A stretch of 64,000 nucleotides of DNA from Oscheius dolichura (Eukaryota > Nematoda > Chromadorea > Rhabditida > Rhabditidae): positions 10,928,004 through 10,992,003 of the forward strand of contig OW051494.1 in assembly GCA_932521035.1 (NCBI GenBank), read 5' to 3'. Below are positions 52,401-63,219 of the stretch, in pieces; within the stretch, counting starts at the first letter, position 1; each line of letters starts with the position of its first letter. Made by a program: the position numbers and the translations under genes. Below the pieces are notes generated by a model. The model saw only the letters and a list, made by a program, of their open reading frames with translations. It was not told where the DNA came from and did no database searches.

Positions 52401-55400
52401 TCGTATGGATGGATTCACTTTGTCCAAAAGTCGTATGGATGGATTCACTTTGTCCAAAAGTCGTATGGATGGATTCACTTTGTCCAAAAGTCGTATGGAT
52501 GGATTCACTGGGAGTTTTTTACGGAAGAGCTTGAGTTTTTTACGGAAGAGTTTGATGGATTCACTTTGTCCAAAAGTCGTATGGATGGATTCACTTTGTC
52601 CAAAAGTCGTATGGATGGATTCACTTTGTCCAAAAGTCGTATGGATGGATTCACTTTGTCCAAAAGTCGTATGGATGGATTCACTTTGTCCAAAAGTCGT
52701 ATGGATGGATTCACTGGGAGTTTTTTACGGAACAGTTTGAGTTTTTTACGGAAGAGTTTGATGGATTCACTTTGTCCAAAAGTCGTATGGATGGATTCAC
52801 TTTGTCCAAAAGTCGTATGGATGGATTCACTTTGTCCAAAAGTCGTATGGATGGATTCACTTTGCCCAAAAGTTGTATGGATGGATTCACTTTGTCCAAA
52901 AGTCGTATGGATTTATTCACTTTGCCCAAAAGTCGTATGGACTGATTCACTTTGTCCAAAAGTCGTATGGACTGATTCACTTTGTCCAAAAGTCGTATGG
53001 ATGGATTCACTTTGTCCAAAAGTCGTATGGATGGATTCACTTTGTCCAAGAGTCGTATTGACGGATTCACTTTGTCCAAAAGTCGTATGGATGGATTCAC
53101 TTTGTCCAAGAGTCGTATTGACGGATTCACTTTGTCCAAAAGTCGTATGGATGGATTCACTTTGTCCAAAAGTCGTATGGATGGATTCACTTTGCCCAAA
53201 AGTCGTATGGATGGATTCACTTTGTCCAAAAGTCGTATGGATGGATTCACTTTGTCCAAAAGTCGTATGGATGGATTCACTTTGTCCAAAAGTCGTATGG
53301 ATGGATTCACTTTGTCCAAAAGTCGTATGGATGGATTCACTTTGTCCAAAAGTCGTATGGATGGATTCACTTTGTCCAAAAGTCGTATGGATGGATTCAC
53401 TGGGAGTTTTTTACGGAAGAGCTTGAGTTTTTTACGGAAGAGTTTGATGGATTCACTTTGTCCAAAAGTCGTATGGATGGATTCACTTTGTCCAAAAGTC
53501 GTATGGATGGATTCACTTTGTCCAAAAGTCGTATGGATGGATTCACTTTGTCCAAAAGTCGTATGGATTTATTCACTTTGTCCAAAAGTCGTATGGATGG
53601 ATTCACTTTGTCCAAAAGTCGTATGGATGGATTCACTTTGCCCAAAAGTCGTATGGATGGATTCACTTTGTCCAAAAGTCGTATGGATGGATTCACTTTG
53701 TCCAAAAGTCGTATGGATGGATTCACTTTGTCCAAGAGTCGTATTGACGGATTCACTTTGTCCAAAAGTCGTATGGATGGATTCACTTTGTCCAAAAGTC
53801 GTATGGATGGATTCACTTTGTCCCAGAGTCGTATTGACGGATTCACTTTGTCCAAAAGTCGTATGGATGGATTCACTTTGTCCAAGAGTCGTATTGACGG
53901 ATTCACTTTGTCCAAAAGTCGTATGGATGGATTCACTTTGTCCAAAAGTCGTATGGATGGATTCACTTTGTCCAAGAGTCGTATTGACGGATTCACTTTG
54001 TCCAAAAGTCGTATGGATGGATTCACTTTGTCCAAGAGTCGTATTGACGGATTCACTTTGCCCAAACGTCGTATGGATGGATTCACTTTGTCCAAAAGTC
54101 GTATGGATGGATTCACTTTGTCCAAAAGTCGTATGGATGGATTCACTTTGTCCAAGAGTCGTATTGACGGATTCACTTTGTCCAAAAGTCGTATGGATGG
54201 ATTCACTTTGTCCAAAAGTCGTATGGATGGATTCACTTTGTCCAAAAGTCGTATGGATGGATTCACTTTGTCCAAAAGCCGTATGGATGGATTCATTTTG
54301 CCCAAACGTCGTATGGATGGATTCACTTTGCCCAAAAGTTGTATGGATGGATTCACTTTGTCCAAAAGTCGTATGGACTGATTCACTTTGTCCAAAAGCC
54401 GTATGGATGGATTCATTTTGCCCAAACGTCGTATGGATGGATTCACTTTGTCCAAAAGTCGTATGGATGGATTCACTTTGCCCAAAAGTCGTATGGATGG
54501 ATTCACTTTGTCCAAAAGTCGTATGGATGGATTCACTTTGTCCAAAAGCCGTATGGATGGATTCACTTTGCCCAAACGTCGTATGGATGGATTCACTTTG
54601 TCCAAAAGTCGTATGGATGGATTCACTTTGTCCAAAAGTCGTATGGATGGATTCACTTTGTCCAAAAGTCGTACGGATGGATTCACCTTGTCCAAGAGTC
54701 GTATTGACGGATTCACTTTGTCCAAAAGTCGTATGGATGGATTCACTTTGTCCAAAAGTCGTATGGATGGATTCACTTTGTCCAAAAGTCGTATGGATTT
54801 ATTCACTTTGCCCAAAAGTCGTATGGATGGATTCACTTTGTCCAAAAGTCGTATGGATGGATTCACTTTGTCCAAAAGTCGTATGGACTGATTCACTTTG
54901 TCCAAAAGTCGTATGGATGGATTCACTTTGTCCAAAAGTCGTATGGATGGATTCACTTTGTCCAAAAGTCGTATGGATGGATTCACTTTGTCCAAAAGTC
55001 GTATGGATGGATTCACTTTGTCCAAAAGTCGTATGGATGGATTCACTGGGAGTTTTTTACGGAAGAGCTTGAGTTTTTTACGGAAGAGTTTGATGGATTC
55101 ACTTTGTCCAAAAGTCGTATGGATGGATTCACTTTGTCCAAAAGTCGTATGGATGGATTCACTTTGTCCAAACGTCGTATGGATGGATTCACTTTGTCCA
55201 AAAGCCGTATGGATGGATTCACTTTGCCCAAACGTCGTATGGATGGATTCACTTTGTCCAAACGTCGTATGGATGGATTCACTTTGTCCAAAAGTCGTAT
55301 GGATGGATTCACTTTGTCCAAAAGTCGTATGGATGGATTCACTTTGTCCAAACGTCGTATGGATGGATTCACTTTGTCCAAAAGCCGTATGGATGGATTC

Positions 55401-55555
55401 ACTTTGCCCAAACGTCGTATGGATGGATTCACTTTGTCCAAAAGTCGTATGGATGGATTCACTTTGTCCAAAAGTCGTATGGATGGATTCACTTTGTCCA
55501 AAAGTCGTATGGATGGATTCACTTTGTCCAAAAGTCGTATGGATGGATTCACTGG
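49468..55555. repeat. 6.1-kb higher-order repeat, copy 2 (6,088 bp)
   Basis: Spacers start at 49468 (beta-gamma), 49674 (alpha-gamma), 50330, 51946, 52512 (beta-gamma), 52718 (alpha-gamma), 53404 and 55050 (beta-gamma). Blocks hold 5, 20, 52, 17, 5, 21, 53 and 15 monomers. Relative to copy 1 the fifth block gained one monomer and the last lost two, so the offset moves from 6,118 to 6,148 bp partway. These whole-unit steps and the absence of partial ones fit unequal exchange in register. Confidence 0.93.
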
Positions 55556-57072
55556 GAGTTTTTTACGGAAGAGCTTGAGTTTTTTACGGAAGAGTTTGAT
55601 GGATTCACTTTGTCCAAAAGTCGTATGGATGGATTCACTTTGCCCAAACGTCGTATGGATGGATTCACTTTGTCCAAACGTCGTATGGATGGATTCACTT
55701 TGTCCAAAAGTCGTATGGATGGATTCACTTTGTCCAAAAGTCGTATGGATGGATTCACTTTGTCCAAACGTCGTATGGATGGATTCACTTTGTCCAAAAG
55801 CCGTATGGATGGATTCACTTTGCCCAAACGTCGTATGGATGGATTCACTTTGTCCAAAAGTCGTATGGATGGATTCACTTTGTCCAAACGTCGTATGGAT
55901 GGATTCACTTTGTCCAAAAGCCGTATGGATGGATTCACTTTGCCCAAACGTCGTATGGATGGATTCACTTTGTCCAAAAGTCGTATGGATGGATTCACTT
56001 TGTCCAAACGTCGTATGGATGGATTCACTTTGTCCAAAAGTCGTATGGATGGATTCACTTTGCCCAAACGTCGTATGGATGGATTCACTTTGTCCAAACG
56101 TCGTATGGATGGATTCACTTTGTCCAAAAGTCGTATGGATGGATTCACTTTGTCCAAAAGTCGTATGGATGGATTCACTTTGCCCAAAAGTCGTATGGAT
56201 GGATTCACTTTGTCCAAAAGTCGTATGGATGGATTCACTTTGTCCAAAAGTCGTATGGACTGATTCACTTTGTCCAAAAGTCGTATGGATGGATTCACTT
56301 TGTCCAAAAGTCGTATGGATGGATTCACTGGGAGATTTTTACGGAAGAGCTTGAGTTTTTTACGGAAGAGTTTGATGGATTCACTTTGTCCAAAAGTCGT
56401 ATGGATGGATTCACTTTGTCCAAAAGTCGTATGGATGGATTCACTTTGTCCAAAAGTCGTATGGATGGATTCACTTTGTCCAAAAGTCGTATGGATGGAT
56501 TCACTTTGTCCAAAAGTCGTATGGATGGATTCACTGGGAGTTTTTTACGGAACAGTTTGAGTTTTTTACGGAAGAGTTTGATGGATTCACTTTGTCCAAA
56601 AGTCGTATGGATGGATTCACTTTGTCCAAAAGTCGTATGGATGGATTCACTTTGTCCAAAAGTCGTATGGATGGATTCACTTTGCCCAAAAGTTGTATGG
56701 ATGGATTCACTTTGTCCAAAAGTCGTATGGATTTATTCACTTTGTCCAAAAGTCGTATGGATGGATTCACTTTGTCCAAAAGTCGTATGGATGGATTCAC
56801 TTTGTCCAAAAGTCGTATGGATGGATTCACTTTGTCCAAAAGTCGTATGGATGGATTCACTTTGTCCAAAAGTCGTATGGATGGATTCACTGGGAGTTTT
56901 TTACGGAACAGTTTGAGTTTTTTACGGAAGAGTTTGATGGATTCACTTTGTCCAAAAGTCGTATGGATGGATTCACTTTGTCCAAAAGTCGTATGGATGG
57001 ATTCACTGGGAGTTTTTTACGGAACAGTTTGAGTTTTTTACGGAAGAGCTTGAGTTTTTTACGGAAGAGTTT
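55556..57072. repeat. Transition zone, blocks of 24, 5, 10 and 2 monomers
   Basis: Spacers start at 55556, 56332 (beta-gamma), 56538, 56894 (alpha-gamma) and 57010 (alpha-beta-gamma). The 24-monomer block is dominated by a short alternation of AAAC, GCC, AAAC and consensus units, repeated nearly every four monomers from 55.74 to 56.1 kb. This looks like a recent local amplification. The spacer at 56332 has GAGATTTTTACGG, the only broken T6 tract I saw. Confidence 0.92.
56332..56373. repeat. Spacer with interrupted T tract
   Basis: A beta-gamma spacer whose first 21-mer reads GAGATTTTTACGG, with one T changed to A. All other 21-mers I read keep six T residues. Confidence 0.93.
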
Positions 57073-60000
57073 GATGGATTCACTTTGTCCAAAAGTCGTA
57101 TGGATGGATTCACTTTGTCCAAAAGTCGTACGGATTTATTCACTTTGTCCAAAAGTCGTATGGATGGATTCACTTTGCCCAAAAGTCGTATGGATTTATT
57201 CACTTTGTCCAAAAGTCGTATGGATGGATTCACTTTGCGCAAAAGTCGTATGGATTTATTCACTTTGCCCAAAAGTCGTATGGATGGATTCACTTTGTCC
57301 AAAAGTCGTATGGATGGATTCACTTTGTCCAAAAGTCGTATGGATGGATTCACTTTGCGCAAAAGTCGTATGGATGGATTCACTTTGCCCAAAAGTCGTA
57401 TGGATGGATTCACTTTGCCCAAAAGTCGTATGGATTTATTCACTTTGCCCAAAAGTCGTATGGATGGATTCACTTTGTCCAAAAGTCGTATGGATGGATT
57501 CACTTTGCGCAAAAGTCGTATGGATTTATTCACTTTGTCCAAAAGTCGTATGGATGGATTCACTTTGCCCAAAAGTCGTATGGATGGATTCACTTTGTCC
57601 AAAAGTCGTATGGATGGATTCACTTTGTCCAAAAGTCGTATGGATGGATTCACTTTGCCCAAAAGTCGTATGGATGGATTCACTTTGCCCAAAAGTCGTA
57701 TGGATGGATTCACTGGGAGTTTTTTACGGAACAGTTTGAGTTTTTTACGGAAGAGCTTGAGTTTTTTACGGAAGAGTTTGATGGATTCACTTTGTCCAAA
57801 AGTCGTATGGATGGATTCACTTTGTCCAAAAGTCGTACGGATGGATTCACCGGGAGTTTTTTACGGAAGAGTTTGAGTTTTTTACGGAAGAGTTTGAGTT
57901 TTTTACGGAAGAGTTTGATGGATTCACTTTGTCCAAAAGTCGTATGGATGGATTCACCGGGAGTTTTTTACGGAAGAGTTTGAGTTTTTTACGGAAGAGC
58001 TTGAGTTTTTTACGGAAGAGTTTGATGGATTCACTTTGTCCAAAAGCCGTATGGATGGATTCACTTTGTCCAAAAGTCGTATGGATGGATTCACTTTGTC
58101 CAAAAGTCGTACGGATGGATTCACTTTGTCCAAAAGTCGTATGGATGGATTCACTTTGTCCAAAAGTCGTATGGACTGATTCACTTTGTCCAAAAGTCGT
58201 ATGGACTGATTCACTTTGTCCAAAAGTCGTATGGATGGATTCACTGGGAGTTTTTTACGGAACAGTTTGAGTTTTTTACGGAAGAGTTTGAGTTTTTTAC
58301 GGAAGAGCTTGAGTTTTTTACGGAAGAGTTTGATGGATTCACTTTGTCCAAAAGCCGTATGGATGGATTCACTTTGTCCAAAAGTCGTACGGATGGATTC
58401 ACTTTGTCCAAAAGTCGTACGGATGGATTCACTTTGTCCAAAAGTCGTATGGATGGATTCACTTTGTCCAAAAGTCGTATGGATGGATTCACTTTGCCCA
58501 AACGTCGTATGGATGGATTCACTTTGTCCAAAAGTCGTATGGATGGATTCACTTTGCCCAAAAGTCGTATGGATGGATTCACTGGGAGTTTTTTACGGAA
58601 CAGTTTGAGTTTTTTACGGAAGAGCTTGAGTTTTTTACGGAAGAGTTTGATGGATTCACTTTGTCCAAAAGTCGTATGGATGGATTCACTTTGTCCAAAA
58701 GTCGTATGGATGGATTCACTGGGAGTTTTTTACGGAACAGTTTGAGTTTTTTACGGAAGAGCTTGAGTTTTTTACGGAAGAGTTTGATGGATTCACTTTG
58801 TCCAAAAGTCGTATGGATGGATTCACTTTGTCCAAAAGTCGTATGGATGGATTCACTTTGCCCAAAAGTCGTATGGATGGATTCACTGGGAGTTTTTTAC
58901 GGAACAGTTTGAGTTTTTTACGGAAGAGCTTGAGTTTTTTACGGAAGAGTTTGATGGATTCACTTTGTCCAAAAGTCGTATGGATGGATTCACTTTGTCC
59001 AAAAGTCGTATGGATGGATTCACTTTGTCCAAAAGTCGTATGGATGGATTCACTTTGTCCAAAAGTCGTATGGATGGATTCACTTTGCCCAAAAGTCGTA
59101 TGGATGGATTCACTGGGAGTTTTTTACGGAACAGTTTGAGTTTTTTACGGAAGAGCTTGAGTTTTTTACGGAAGAGTTTGATGGATTCACTTTGTCCAAA
59201 AGTCGTATGGATGGATTCACTTTGTCCAAAAGCCGTATGGATGGATTCACTTTGTCCAAAAGTCGTACGGATGGATTCACTTTGCCCAAAAGTCGTATGG
59301 ATGGATTCACTTTGTCCAAAAGTCGTATGGATGGATTCACTTTGTCCAAAAGTCGTATGGATGGATTCACCGGGAGTTTTTTACGGAAGAGTTTGAGTTT
59401 TTTACGGAAGAGCTTGAGTTTTTTACGGAAGAGTTTGATGGATTCACTTTGTCCAAAAGCCGTATGGATGGATTCACTTTGTCCAAAAGTCGTACGGATG
59501 GATTCACTTTGTCCAAAAGTCGTACGGATGGATTCACTTTGTCCAAAAGTCGTATGGATGGATTCACTTTGCCCAAAAGTCGTATGGATGGATTCACTTT
59601 GTCCAAAAGTCGTATGGATGGATTCACTTTGTCCAAAAGTCGTATGGATGGATTCACCGGGAGTTTTTTACGGAAGAGTTTGAGTTTTTTACGGAAGAGC
59701 TTGAGTTTTTTACGGAAGAGTTTGATGGATTCACTTTGTCCAAAAGCCGTATGGATGGATTCACTTTGTCCAAAAGTCGTACGGATGGATTCACTTTGTC
59801 CAAAAGTCGTATGGATAGATTCACTTTGTCCAAAAGTCGTACGGATGGATTCACTTTGTCCAAAAGTCGTATGGATGGATTCACTTTGTCCAAAAGTCGT
59901 ATGGATGGATTCACTTTGTCCAAAAGTCGTATGGATGGATTCACTTTGCCCAAAAGTCGTATGGATGGATTCACTGGGAGTTTTTTACGGAACAGTTTGA

Positions 60001-60689
60001 GTTTTTTACGGAAGAGCTTGAGTTTTTTACGGAAGAGTTTGATGGATTCACTTTGTCCAAAAGTAGTATGGATGGATTCACTTTGTCCAAAAGTCGTACG
60101 GATGGATTCACCGGGAGTTTTTTACGGAACAGTTTGAGTTTTTTACGGAAGAGTTTGAGTTTTTTACGGAAGAGTTTGATGGATTCACTTTGTCCAAAAG
60201 TCGTATGGATGGATTCACCGGGAGTTTTTTACGGAAGAGTTTGATGGATTCACTTTGTCCAAAAGTCGTATGGATGGATTCACCGGGAGTTTTTTACGGA
60301 AGAGCTTGAGTTTTTTACGAAAGAGTTTGATGGATTCACTTTGTCCAAAAGTCGTATGGATGGATTCACTTTGTCCAAAAGTCGTACGGATGGATTCACT
60401 TTGTCCAAAAGTCGTATGGATGGATTCACTTTGTCCAAAAGTCGTATGGATGGATTCACTTTGCCCAAAAGTCGTATGGATGGATTCACTGGGAGTTTTT
60501 TACGGAACAGTTTGAGTTTTTTACGGAAGAGCTTGAGTTTTTTACGGAAGAGTTTGATGGATTCACTTTGTCCAAAAGTCGTATGGATGGATTCACTTTG
60601 TCCAAAAGTTGTATGGATGGATTCACTTTGTCCAAAAGTCGTATGGATGGATTCACTTTGTCCAAAAGTCGTATGGATGGATTCACCGG
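57073..60689. repeat. Right irregular zone: short blocks, three-copy and CGGGAG spacers
   Basis: Spacers start at 57717 (alpha-beta-gamma), 57854 (gamma x3), 57961 (gamma-beta-gamma), 58248 (alpha-gamma-beta-gamma), 58586, 58723, 58890, 59117 (alpha-beta-gamma), 59374, 59661 (gamma-beta-gamma), 59978 (alpha-beta-gamma), 60115 (alpha-gamma-gamma), 60222 (gamma), 60287 (beta-gamma) and 60493 (alpha-beta-gamma). Blocks hold 21, 2, 1, 7, 8, 2, 3, 5, 6, 7, 8, 2, 1, 1, 5 and 4 monomers. Spacers at 57854, 57961, 59374, 59661, 60115, 60222 and 60287 are preceded by CGG instead of TGG. GTACGGATGG monomers are common. The 21-monomer block (57073-57716) already holds three TTGCGC units. The second 21-mer at 60287 reads TACGAAAGAG. 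Confidence 0.93.
58248..58331. repeat. The only four-copy spacer
   Basis: Four 21-mers in the order alpha, gamma, beta, gamma (84 bp). It could have arisen by joining an alpha-gamma to a beta-gamma spacer. The last copy is again gamma. Confidence 0.96.
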
Positions 60690-62614
60690 GAGTTTTTTAC
60701 GGAAGAGTTTGATGGATTCACTTTGTCCAAAAGTCGTATGGATTTATTCACTTTGCCCAAAAGTCGTATGGATTTATTCACTTTGCCCAAAAGTCGTATG
60801 GATGGATTCACTTTGCCCAAAAGTCGTATGGATGGATTCACTTTGCCCAAAAGTCGTATGGATTTATTCACTTTGTCCAAAAGTCGTATGGATGGATTCA
60901 CTTTGCGCAAAAGTCGTATGGATTTATTCACTTTGTCCAAAAGTCGTATGGATGGATTCACTTTGCCCAAAAGTCGTATGGATTTATTCACTTTGTCCAA
61001 AAGTCGTATGGATGGATTCACTTTGCGCAAAAGTCGTATGGATTTATTCACTTTGCCCAAAAGTCGTATGGATGGATTCACTTTGTCCAAAAGTCGTATG
61101 GATGGATTCACTTTGTCCAAAAGTCGTATGGATGGATTCACTTTGCGCAAAAGTCGTATGGATGGATTCACTTTGTCCAAAAGTCGTATGGATGGATTCA
61201 CTTTGCCCAAAAGTCGTATGGATTTATTCACTTTGTCCAAAAGTCGTATGGATGGATTCACTTTGCGCAAAAGTCGTATGGATGGATTCACTTTGCGCAA
61301 AAGTCGTATGGATTTATTCACTTTGTCCAAAAGTCGTATGGATGGATTCACTTTGCCCAAAAGTCGTATGGATTTATTCACTTTGTCCAAAAGTCGTATG
61401 GATGGATTCACTTTGCGCAAAAGTCGTATGGATTTATTCACTTTGCCCAAAAGTCGTATGGATGGATTCACTTTGTCCAAAAGTCGTATGGATGGATTCA
61501 CTTTGTCCAAAAGTCGTATGGATGGATTCACTTTGTCCAAAAGTCGTATGGATGGATTCACTTTGCGCAAAAGTCGTATGGATGGATTCACTTTGTCCAA
61601 AAGTCGTATGGATTTATTCACTTTGCCCAAAAGTCGTATGGATGGATTCACTTTGTCCAAAAGTCGTATGGATGGATTCACTTTGTCCAAAAGTCGTATG
61701 GATGGATTCACTTTGCGCAAAAGTCGTATGGATTTATTCACTTTGTCCAAAAGTCGTATGGATGGATTCACTTTGCCCAAAAGTCGTATGGATTTATTCA
61801 CTTTGTCCAAAAGTCGTATGGATGGATTCACTTTGCGCAAAAGTCGTATGGATTTATTCACTTTGCCCAAAAGTCGTATGGATTTATTCACTTTGCCCAA
61901 AAGTCGTATGGATGGATTCACTTTGTCCAAAAGTCGTATGGATGGATTCACTTTGTCCAAAAGTCGTATGGATGGATTCACTTTGCGCAAAAGTCGTATG
62001 GATGGATTCACTTTGTCCAAAAGTCGTATGGATTTATTCACTTTGCCCAAAAGTCGTATGGATTTATTCACTTTGTCCAAAAGTCGTATGGATGGATTCA
62101 CTTTGCGCAAAAGTCGTATGGATTTATTCACTTTGTCCAAAAGTCGTATGGATGGATTCACTTTGCCCAAAAGTCGTATGGATTTATTCACTTTGTCCAA
62201 AAGTCGTATGGATGGATTCACTTTGCGCAAAAGTCGTATGGATTTATTCACTTTGCCCAAAAGTCGTATGGATGGATTCACTTTGTCCAAAAGTCGTATG
62301 GATGGATTCACTTTGTCCAAAAGTCGTATGGATGGATTCACTTTGCGCAAAAGTCGTATGGATGGATTCACTTTGCCCAAAAGTCGTATGGATGGATTCA
62401 CTTTGCCCAAAAGTCGTATGGATGGATTCACTTTGTCCAAAAGTCGTATGGATTTATTCACTTTGCCCAAAAGTCGTATGGATGGATTCACTTTGTCCAA
62501 AAGTCGTATGGATGGATTCACTTTGTCCAAAAGTCGTATGGATGGATTCACTTTGTCGAAAAGTCGTATGGATGGATTCACTTTGTCCAAAAGTCGTATG
62601 GATGGATTCACCGG
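60690..62614. repeat. 63-monomer block rich in TTTGCGCAAA and GGATTTATTC units
   Basis: Opens with a one-copy CGGGAG-type spacer at 60690. The block 60711-62614 has 63 monomers. I count 13 with TTGCGC in place of TTGTCC (TTTGCGCAAA at 60902, 61022, 61142, 61262, 61292, 61412, 61562, 61712, 61832, 61982, 62102, 62222 and 62342) and 21 with GGATTTATTC. A five-monomer series (TTT/TCC, plain/CCC, TTT/TCC, plain/CGC, TTT/CCC) recurs four times at intervals of 13, 14 and 13 monomers, so a higher-order unit of about 400 bp exists inside the block. None of the AAAC, GCC, GTATTGACGG or GGACTGATTC classes occurs here. One unit near 62557 reads TTGTCGAAAAG. Confidence 0.93.
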
Positions 62615-63219
62615 GAGTTTTTTACGGAAGAGTTTGATGGATTCACTTTGTCCAAAAGTCGTATGGATTTATTCACTTTGCCCAAAAGTCGTATGGATTT
62701 ATTCACTTTGCCCAAAAGTCGTATGGATGGATTCACTTTGCCCAAAAGTCGTATGGATTTATTCACTTTGTCCAAAAGTCGTATGGATGGATTCACTTTG
62801 CCCAAAAGTCGTATGGATTTATTCACTTTGTCCAAAAGTCGTATGGATGGATTCACTTTGCGCAAAAGTCGTATGGATTTATTCACTTTGCCCAAAAGTC
62901 GTATGGATGGATTCACTTTGTCCAAAAGTCGTATGGATGGATTCACTTTGTCCAAAAGTCGTATGGATGGATTCACTTTGCGCAAAAGTCGTATGGATGG
63001 ATTCACTTTGCCCAAAAGTCGTATGGATGGATTCACTTTGCCCAAAAGTCGTATGGATGGATTCACTTTGTCCAAAAGTCGTATGGATTTATTCACTTTG
63101 CCCAAAAGTCGTATGGATGGATTCACTTTGTCCAAAAGTCGTATGGATGGATTCACTTTGCCCAAACGTCGTATGGATGGATTCACTTTGCCCAAAAGTC
63201 GTATGCATGGATTCACTGG
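62615..63219. repeat. 19-monomer shortened version of the preceding block
   Basis: Opens, like the previous block, with a one-copy CGGGAG-type spacer (62615). It begins with the same three units (TTT/CCC, TTT/CCC, plain/CCC). It then carries one copy of the five-monomer series, and ends with nearly the same tail as the 63-monomer block, including two TTGCGC units (TTTGCGCAAA at 62858 and 62978). It looks like the larger block with about 44 internal monomers removed, or the larger block looks like this one expanded. Near the end lie one AAAC unit and a GTATGCATGG unit (about 63201). Confidence 0.92.
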
